NCBI GenBank assembly: GCA_029990175.1
Contig: JARKIP010000023.1
Location: 21,347,501 to 21,411,500, forward strand
Length of the DNA: 64,000 bases
Direction of reading: 5' to 3'
Source of the DNA: Petunia secreta
Lineage: Eukaryota > Streptophyta > Magnoliopsida > Solanales > Solanaceae
A program made the position numbers and the translations under genes. Of the stretch, positions 57,424 through 64,000 are shown one piece after another; the first letter of the stretch is position 1, and each line of letters starts with the position of its first letter. A model generated the notes under the pieces. It was not told the DNA's origin, did no database searches, and was given only the letters and a program-made list of their open reading frames with translations.

Positions 57424-58265
57424 TCAGTTGACTTTCATGGAGGAATTGATTTAATTCCTACTTCCAAGCTGGAATTGTTGTGCAAAGCTACCACACAATA
57501 TGTTATTGAAGTTGTTAATAAGTTAATTCATGGTGCGGGTATGGGTGAGGAGCAGCTTGCAGATTTTATCAATGATTTTTTTAGGATCCAACAAGAGGCA
57601 GGTTATGGTCAGATTTATGGAGATCAAAATGCTCTTATCAACGTTGAAAATGATCATCCTCTTCTAAATTTTGTAGATAATTCTTTACATAATAATACTT
57701 CAAAGACAGAGAAGGATGATGATGCTATTTCCACGTCCAATGAGGTAGCACTTCCTGTGGTGAACATGGAGATGAAAGTGCGCATCAACTTCTATCACTT
57801 GGGAACACTCCATTGGCAATAAAAGGTACTCCTTCTATTTCACAAACTAAATCTACTACTGAGATAAACATTGTGAAGGAGCCGGAAGATGCTACAAGTA
57901 CCAAAAAATGGGTTGACATGATGGATGAGGAAGAACAGGTTATACAAAAAACTCAAAGTAGTAATTTGAAAGCCACTACTCCAGAGTTTGTTCCTTCTCA
58001 TTTGGCTTATTTTAGCCCGGTAAATACAAGCAAAATGAAGTCAAGGGGTTCATGGTATGGTCCAATGGTTGCCAAGCAATTTGAACCAAATCCTTTGGTA
58101 TCACATTGCAGAAATGAGGAAGAAAGCAAGGAGTATGATATTGGAGATGATTCGGAGGAAGATGACCAGTCCTTGCTTGATGATGCTAGAGAGAGGGCTG
58201 TCTGGGCAGCAGATATCTCGCCTAACGAAACCCAAAAAGAAGACACAAAGAAGACAAACAAGTGA
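57424..58265 (+). pseudogene. Unrecognised open frames, hypothetical
   Basis: Two consecutive plus-strand frames (to 57822, and 57813-58265) join near 57810 by a single frame change and read as one acidic protein. Visible segments are QLADFINDFFRIQQEAGYG, TKKWVDMMDEEEQ, FVPSHLAYFSPV and an E/D-rich end. I do not recognise a domain. Length and composition would suit a LINE ORF1 or retroelement gag end, and a LINE-like 3' tail follows, but this is a guess from context. Confidence 0.35.
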
Positions 58266-58700
58266 TGATACCACGGCTACAGGTAGAACAAATCCTCCAA
58301 GGGTTGCAAAAGAGGGATGAAAATTATATAAGCATTAATGGGTGATCTTGACTGGGAATTGAAGTTGAGGCTTCAAGAAGCGCTAGATGGTGATAAAAAA
58401 ATTATGTGGGCTGCAGGCAATGATTCAAATTATAGGCATGAAGAAGGAGGTGTTTGGTTGCACTTTCTTACTTATTTATATTTTTCTCCATTTTATTAGT
58501 ATTCTATTATGTAATAGTATCATAAAGATCATAATTGACTCTATGATGATCACCATGTACTTAATTATTTCTAGTTCCTTTTTCTTATATAGTTGTTAGT
58601 TAGTAGAGGATGTGCCTCAGTAGGAATATAAGGTAAGGTCTAGCCCCCCCCCCCCTTATTTGTATTTTTATTGAGGTTCTTATTATTATTAATAAAATTA
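58266..58700 (+). other. LINE-like 3' tail region
   Basis: Noncoding. It includes a 13-nt C run (~58647-58659) and ends TTATTATTATTAATAAAATT, resembling the A-rich 3' end of a LINE. No RT is seen upstream, so if it is a LINE it is internally deleted. Confidence 0.35.
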
Positions 58701-58725
58701 GTCACTAAGCGCCCTGCTTAGTGAC
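58701..58725. terminator. Perfect 10-bp hairpin
   Basis: GTCACTAAGC and GCTTAGTGAC pair perfectly around GCCCT, immediately after the AATAAAATT tail. It could mark a LINE 3' end or a transcript end. The hairpin is certain; the terminator role is not. Confidence 0.4.
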
Positions 58726-59030
58726 CTTTGCTTAAAAAAGAGTTTCAGTTGACTATTACTTCACCTAAGTCGACTTAATAGTTAAAACGAACAATTCATC
58801 CCCCTCCCCCCTTGTACTTTCATCTTTTGTGCCGGATAAAATCGTAAGTTTTTGTTTGTGTCAATAGATTCATTATTTTAGTAAAATTTGTAGGGAATAT
58901 GAATTTGATTTAGAATTTAGCCATATAAAGAGATCACAAATAAAGACTTCTACTGGGGAAGAATTACAAACGAGGTTGTCCGGTTGTTCTTGAACTTCGA
59001 GAGCGGCAACACTTCTGATTGAATATGAAC

Positions 59031-59203
59031 TGCTAAATTTAAGAGAGAAATATTATTTGTGGAGGTAAACTTTCTTACCTCTTTCATTGAACTAAAAAGG
59101 GTTTATGTATAAGTAGAAGAATAATAACCTAACTTAACCTACAAGAGAATCTATTGGGCCAAGCCCATACAACATTACACATCTAGTCCACTAATTACAT
59201 AAT
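59031..59203 (-). mobile_element. Copia 3' LTR (truncated)
   Basis: Matches 61743-61906 over TGCTAAATTTAAGAGAGAAATA... to CTAATTACATAAT, where it is cut and joined to the Tekay-type fragment. Confidence 0.75.
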
Positions 59204-59321
59204 TGAAACGACCTCGGTCAGTCGTTTCGGAAGTTAGGACTCCGATTGACGTGCCGATAATTTTAAAATATTCGTAAGGTCCATTAGGACCTGTCTGTAA
59301 AATTTGAGCTAAATCAGACCT
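59204..59321. mobile_element. 118-bp fragment: 5' end of a Tekay-type LTR
   Basis: Begins TGAAACGACCTCGG and follows the first ~118 bp of the solo LTR at 52117 with only a few differences. It ends at AAATCAGACCT and is joined to Copia integrase sequence at 59322. Confidence 0.88.
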
Positions 59322-60163
59322 CAACATAAAATATTCTTTGGTGTCCAAATCATATAACTTCCACACTTTCTTCACATATGGGTATCCAATAAAAACACAC
59401 CGACGACTCACATTTTCAAACTTATCTCCCAAGCGCCCGTGCTTGTGAGCATAGCATAGACATCTGAACACTTTCAAATGCTCGTAGTTCGGTGTCACAT
59501 CGAATAAGACATCATATGGCGTTTTCCTGTGTAACACTGATGAGGGGGTTCGATTGATCTAATAACACACCGTCAAAATACACTCACACCAAAACTCAAT
59601 TGGAAAATGTGCTTGAAACTAAGTGCACGAGCAACATTCAAGATATGTCTATGTTTTCGCTTAAATCTCCCATTCTGATATGGTGTTCCAACACATGAAG
59701 TTTGAAAAATAATGACATGCTCATCAAAATAAATTCTCATGCTAGTGAATTCGGTTCCATTATAACTCCAGACAACTTTAACCTTTTTATTAAATTATCG
59801 CTCTACCATAGCAAAGAAATTTTTCAACATTTGATTCACTTCTTTCTTGTTAATTAACAAAAACACTGATACTTCCCGGGAGCAATCATCAACAATAGTC
59901 AAAAAATAAGAAGCACCACCAGAGGACTCAGTTCTATAAGGACCCCACAAGTCACAATGTATTAAATCAAAAATTGCGGAAGCTTTCTTATCACTTAAAG
60001 AAAAAACACTCCGTGTTTGCTTTGCACGATAACATACATCACAGGTTTTTTCATTCAAACTACCCCTACTATTCCTAATGTCTTGAACTGGAAGAGATTT
60101 TGTTACTTGAATCGAGGAGTGCCCCAAACTTTGGTGCCACAGATTCAACACGTCCACTTTCAA
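59322..60163 (-). pseudogene. Copia gag-pre-integrase and integrase, inactivated
   Basis: From 60163: WHQSLGHSS and a C-D-V-C zinc pair (GAG_pre-integrs), then integrase core LIHCDLWGPY (first Asp) and FLTIVDDCSRE. The second catalytic Asp region reads VWSYNGTEF, with Tyr where the family has Asp. The Glu position in the NGRFKRKHRHILN segment reads Lys. The C-terminal part includes TPYDVLF, HLKVFRCLCYA, and CVFIGYPYVKKVWKLYD. A stop lies near 59556. Enzymatically dead on two catalytic positions as well as by frame breaks. Confidence 0.85.
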
Positions 60164-60483
60164 AGCTTTAACACGAGGTACTGTCCGAAAATAGTAGAGT
60201 CCATCCTTTCACTCATCCGCTCCAATCAATGTCTCTGTGGTCTGGTCCTGTATAACACACAAGTTATTAGTGAATTGCATATTACAATCAAATTGATCAA
60301 TAAAGTGAGAAATACAAATCAAATTACACGTCATCCCGGGCACATAAAGAACATCTCAAAGAGTCAAATGCTCATCAATTTTAACCGATCCCTTTCATGT
60401 AGCAAAAGAACTACTTCCATTGGGCAGACCTACCGGACATAATGAAATTTCCTTTAGACCTCCCAAAATAGTCGACTCTCCAG

Positions 60484-61651
60484 TCATATAATTTGACGCC
60501 CCAGCCCACGGGACCGAATAATCTTACCATTAACTTGGTTACCGGTGCCTGGTTTTGCTTGATTCAGCATTCCAACCAACATCTGCCACTGCTCACTTCT
60601 CAACTCGGGGACACTTGATTGACCGGAGGCATTATTCTCTTCGACCTCTGTGTGAGCCACATTCGCATAAGGAGCACCACGTCCACGTCCAGCACTGCAT
60701 CCACGACCACGGCCATCATTATCATTCACACCTCTACCACGTCCTCCGGACTTGTTGTCGGGTTTAAGTGAGTCAATCCACCTATTCGGATGTACCCTAT
60801 AATCTCAAAACAATGCTCTGATGGTCGATCGTAACGATCACAGTGCGGACACTTTGATCCTTCATCACCAGCTTCAAATCTTTTGCTAGGAGATGATCCA
60901 GCTTGGGTGGAAAAGGCCACCACTTCATGTTTTTCTTCTTGTCCTCGTCGGCTCCTTTAACTCTTTCATCTTGCACCACTTTCTGATATACCTTACTCAA
61001 TGAAGGTAATGGATCTTGTGCCAACAAATTAGAACACACTATTCCAAAATCATCTTCATCTAATACCATAAGGAAAATATGCACCTTGTCGTCTTCTTTC
61101 TTCTTTTCCAAAGCAACTGCGAGATTGCACGTGCACTTTCCACACGAGCACGTTGGAAACCTGTCATAGTTTTCGAATTCTTCCGATAGAGACAACAGTT
61201 TTCCAAAGTAGTTCTGGATTGGCATCCCTTTTTTCTTACATCCAGCCAGTGCTACCTTCAGCTCTGGGACTCGTGGACCATTGACCACGGAGAACCTCTC
61301 CCGAATACTCTCCCACAGATCACGGGCCACCTCCACATGCAAAATAGTGCTCCGAAGGGTGGGTTGAATAGAGTTGCGGATCCAAGATACTAACAAAGAA
61401 TTAATGGTCCACCAGTCATAAAGATCTGGGGATTCATCATCGGGCTGCGGTATCGTTCCATCAACAAAACCAAACTTCTTTCGGGCTCTCAATACTGTTC
61501 GAACGGACCTTGCCAATTCATCACAATTTTAACCCTTCAACTAAACCTGGGTGATTATTAACCCTGGACTATCATTAGATGTAATATCATATGGGGAGAT
61601 GGTTTTACGCTTACTGCCTCCATCTCCGGCAACGGGAACTACTTGTCTCAT
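60484..61651 (-). pseudogene. Copia gag (UBN2/RE1-type) with nonsense mutations
   Basis: ATG at 61651 followed by a GDGGSKRKTISPYDITSNDS-like N-terminus and two early stops (~61550 and ~61540). Then come LARSVRTVLRARKKFGFVDG, WTINSLLVSWIRNSI, LWESIRERFSV and IQNYFGKLLSL: the capsid-like Copia gag. A C-S-C-G-K-C-T-C segment and a CPHCDRYDRPSEHCFE knuckle lie downstream, with Gly/Arg-rich stretches before the frame ends at 60484. At least one frameshift lies near 60910. Confidence 0.85.
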
Positions 61652-61726
61652 TTCGTCACCCCATGTCTAAACTTGAAAATCTTCACTCACCAAACATGGA
61701 GTTACACCGATTAATTACTATGGATC

Positions 61727-61742
61727 GATGGTTTTGATACCA
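61727..61742 (-). promoter_or_regulatory. Copia primer binding site (tRNA-iMet type)
   Basis: On the minus strand TGGTATCAAAACCATC begins directly at the inner edge of the 5' LTR. Its first eight bases match the standard initiator-Met PBS. Confidence 0.7.
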
Positions 61743-61906
61743 TGCTAAATTTAAGAGAGAAATATGAATTATGGAGGTAATTCATTGAACTCAAAGGGGT
61801 TTATATACAAGTAGAAAAATAATAACCTAATTTAACCTACAAAAGAAGTTATTGGGCCAAGCTCATACAATATTACACACCTAATTTACTAATTACATAA
61901 TTTACA
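61743..61906 (-). mobile_element. Copia 5' LTR, ~164 bp
   Basis: TGCTAAATTTAAGAG...ATAATTTACA. It could extend to 61921 if TATGAAC is the target duplication. Confidence 0.7.
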
Positions 61907-61928
61907 CCAAATAACCCTCATTATGAAC

Positions 61929-64000
61929 ACTTTAAGCATCCACTTAAACTTATTTATCAAGTCTCTCATTGACATATTGCAATCTTGCAACGTCGAAGGA
62001 ACCCTATTAAGTTTTTATTTTTATAGTATTAAACATCTTTTTTCTTTTTTTTTCTTTCTCGTCATTCTAAGATCATGTATACATAGCTAGGCTGCTTATC
62101 CACTTATCTATACTAGTTTTTGAGTACATGCGTTGCGTGAACTTCCACGAATATCTCATATCAATTAGTATAAATTTTCAATGTATATAATTATTAAATG
62201 TTGATTCTTTTTAACTAACTCAATAATGGAAGAAAGTCAGTTTCACAAAAGTTCTCCAATACGTTATTATAATTTAATTTTAATATATGAGTTATTAATT
62301 TATGTGATGTTTATATGGAACTTACAACGTTGTTTTCAAGTTTAAGCACTTTTACAGATTACGAATATTCGGCGTAGTGCATATGTACTCCTTAGATTAA
62401 CAAGGGCAAGAAGGGAATTGTCAATTGAAGACGAATATTCGGCGTAGTGCATATGTACTCCTTAGATTAACAAGTGCAAGAAGGGAAATGAACGTCTTCA
62501 ATTGACAAAATAATATCTTATAGTAAAACTAACAAATATCCAAATATAAACAAACAAACACACACAGAGATGAAGGGTTCGCGGATTTTGAAATGAATCG
62601 GAGGAAGAGCACGCATCATAGGGTAGTTCTTATCAAATTCTTAGAAGACATTCGGCCAATAAAGGCAAAAACTATAATTCTATTAGTTAAGGCAGTGAAC
62701 TGATAATGTCGTTTTCTTTTTCCTCAAATTGATATCTTGTTTGTATAAAAATTTAAAGTTTACAATAAGTGAATTAACATTTATGAATAATCATTTGGTT
62801 AAAGCACCAAAAATTTAAAATTGTAAGATGAAAACTTATAAGTAAAGGAAAAACTATTTAATATAGAAAAGCTTGTGTTCACTCACCCATAATCTTTACA
62901 GAAACATCATCCTACCTTAGATCCTCATCTCCATTATACCAGAGATCTTACTCACCTTCCTTGGCAGTCTTTGCCGAGGAAAGCTAATTCAAGAATACAG
63001 CAGAATGAAAAGAAAACAACTTAATAAATTATACATAGTTATCAACAACATCATATACATAATTTAAAATAACCCACTCAAGTTGTTAGCATGAAACAGC
63101 ATGTAAAGTGAACTACGTACATTTTACAATGATTGTGCAGATATTCAACTTAGAGTAAAATTCATCCTTCCTATTTGTCTCTCCAATTATTTGTTTTCTC
63201 TACAAAATCTCATAACCATCTATAATGTATTTGAATTATTAAAAGCTAATCTTCACCCAAAATGTTGATAATCAAATCAGAAATTTACGCCAAAAACATG
63301 ATGCAACTATATCAGGCTGACAATTATAAGTTCTACACAAATTTACCCAAATAAATCGTACAAAAGTCGAAAATTGTTCAATTACGTACCATAATTATTT
63401 CCTTTGATTTCGAGAGATTCGAGGTCTTTGTCCCATCTAACATATCGACATTAGAAATATGGTAATATTCAAATATAACAAAATACAATTGTTAAAATTT
63501 GATTCACAAATGGGTTGCATAATATACAATATATCAACTATTCATAACTATGTAAAAGGCACACCATAGAAAAAGAAGAACTTTTTGAAGTTTTATGCAG
63601 TAATATTCTTCTCGGGAGATCCAAAATTTAAACAGAAGCTCTTGGAAGTAGGTTAAAGGTACATACCTTGATGGCTAATGACTCAATCAGGATTCAAGAG
63701 AATTTGCCCTGAGAATTTGATGTAAAAAATATTGATCCTATCAATTGTCACAGTTGATAATAAAACAATTATCATAACTGGTAAATCTGAATAATTGAAA
63801 CTTAACAATCTTCTTTAACCTGTTGGCATGAAATGATGAAAAAGATTGTGTAATCAAGATCTGGACAATTATACAACTTAAAAAAAAATATACCTAGAAC
63901 TTAGAAATTTTATAGATGCTTCCATAATCTAAAAAAAAAAAAAATATGTAGTGTTTATGTTAAAAAGTACAATATTGAAAGCCACGAACCAAAAATAAAT
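61929..64000. other. AT-rich region without recognisable genes
   Basis: No ORF above the noise and no domain. It contains a 70-bp direct duplication (62361-62487) and several minus-strand GT/AG-like sites around 62950-63720 that do not assemble into an open gene. TACTAGTTTTTGAGTACATGCGTTGCGTG near 62110 resembles degraded Helitron-type sequence, but without a supporting 3' hairpin. Confidence 0.4.
62361..62487. repeat. 70-bp direct tandem duplication
   Basis: ACGAATATTCGGCGTAGTGC starts at 62361 and again at 62431. The two copies agree over ~57 bp apart from one base. TGTCAATTGAAGAC at the joint has an inverted match GTCTTCAATTGACA at ~62493. Confidence 0.9.

Larger units (their letters stand above)
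59031..61921 (-). mobile_element. Copia (RE1-like) retrotransposon, minus strand, deletion derivative
   Basis: Short LTRs starting TGCTAAATTTAAGAGAG are at 59031-59203 (3' LTR, truncated) and 61743-~61906/61921 (5' LTR). The TGGTATCAAAACCATC primer site (initiator-Met type) lies at 61727-61742, adjacent to the 5' LTR. Between them on the minus strand are gag, gag-pre-integrase and integrase; RT and RNase H are absent. TATGAAC occurs at 59024-59030 and 61922-61928 and may be the target duplication. At 59204-59321 a 118-bp piece of Tekay-type LTR replaces the missing part. Confidence 0.8.

Noticed and set aside
62090..62140. Helitron end (TACTAGTTTTTGAGTACATGCGTTGCGTG)
   Set aside because: Only a loose resemblance; no 3' hairpin plus CTRR end could be paired with it.

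Overview
Eudicot nuclear DNA, most likely from a Solanaceae or close asterid genome. I infer this from the CYP736A-type P450, the AT-rich background, the transposon lineages (Ogre-like, Retand-like, Tekay-like, Stowaway, hAT) and the near absence of host genes. Nothing looks bacterial, organellar or viral-episomal. The window is almost wall-to-wall transposable elements in nested layers. One apparently full-length host gene is present: a two-exon cytochrome P450 on the minus strand (37121-41207). There is also one possible host exon fragment, split by two insertions (43.66 kb / 51.98-52.11 kb / 54.69 kb).  Layout. 1-4.7 kb: a decayed minus-strand Copia element carrying a Stowaway MITE and a solo LTR (1198-2662, TSD ATGCT). 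5.8-6.04 kb: a small solo LTR. 6.46-35.2 kb: one L1-type LINE on the minus strand, split into three pieces (6461-7712, 27318-27599, 32164-~35200) by two insertions. The first (7713-27317) is a tandem Ogre-like LTR retrotransposon: partial gag unit, 3.86-kb LTR, complete gag-only unit, 3.88-kb LTR. The second (27600-32155) is a 4.6-kb hAT transposon with TSD GTTACAAC and a broken transposase gene. 35.2-37.1 kb: microsatellites, a MITE and a dense array of palindromes. 37.1-41.2 kb: the P450, whose intron holds a MULE-type element (10-bp TSD) and a second Stowaway MITE. 41.6-43.2 kb: two adjacent related MITEs. 43.7-52.0 kb: a Tat/Retand-type gypsy element (TSD CTCTG) with LTRs, PBS, eroded RT-RH-aRH-INT, a tRNA-Lys-like sequence and an antisense multi-exon ORF with its own TATA box. 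52.1-54.7 kb: a Tekay-type solo LTR (TSD AAGAT). 54.8-57.4 kb: a Sirevirus-like Copia 3' part. 57.4-58.7 kb: unrecognised ORFs and a LINE-like tail. 59.0-61.9 kb: a second Copia deletion derivative on the minus strand. 61.9-64 kb: AT-rich sequence without a recognisable gene.  How it fits together. Only the P450 is likely to make a working protein, probably an ER-anchored monooxygenase of specialised metabolism. Every transposon coding region I could read carries stops, frameshifts or deletions. The most unusual features are the pol-less Ogre-like tandem with a ~1.3-kb minisatellite in place of pol, the near-identical 2.85-kb tract inside its otherwise diverged LTRs, the duplicated promoter+BED module in the hAT element, the tRNA-like sequence and antisense gene in the Retand-like element, and the palindrome array beside the P450. 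All family names come from reading motifs by eye; no database search was possible.
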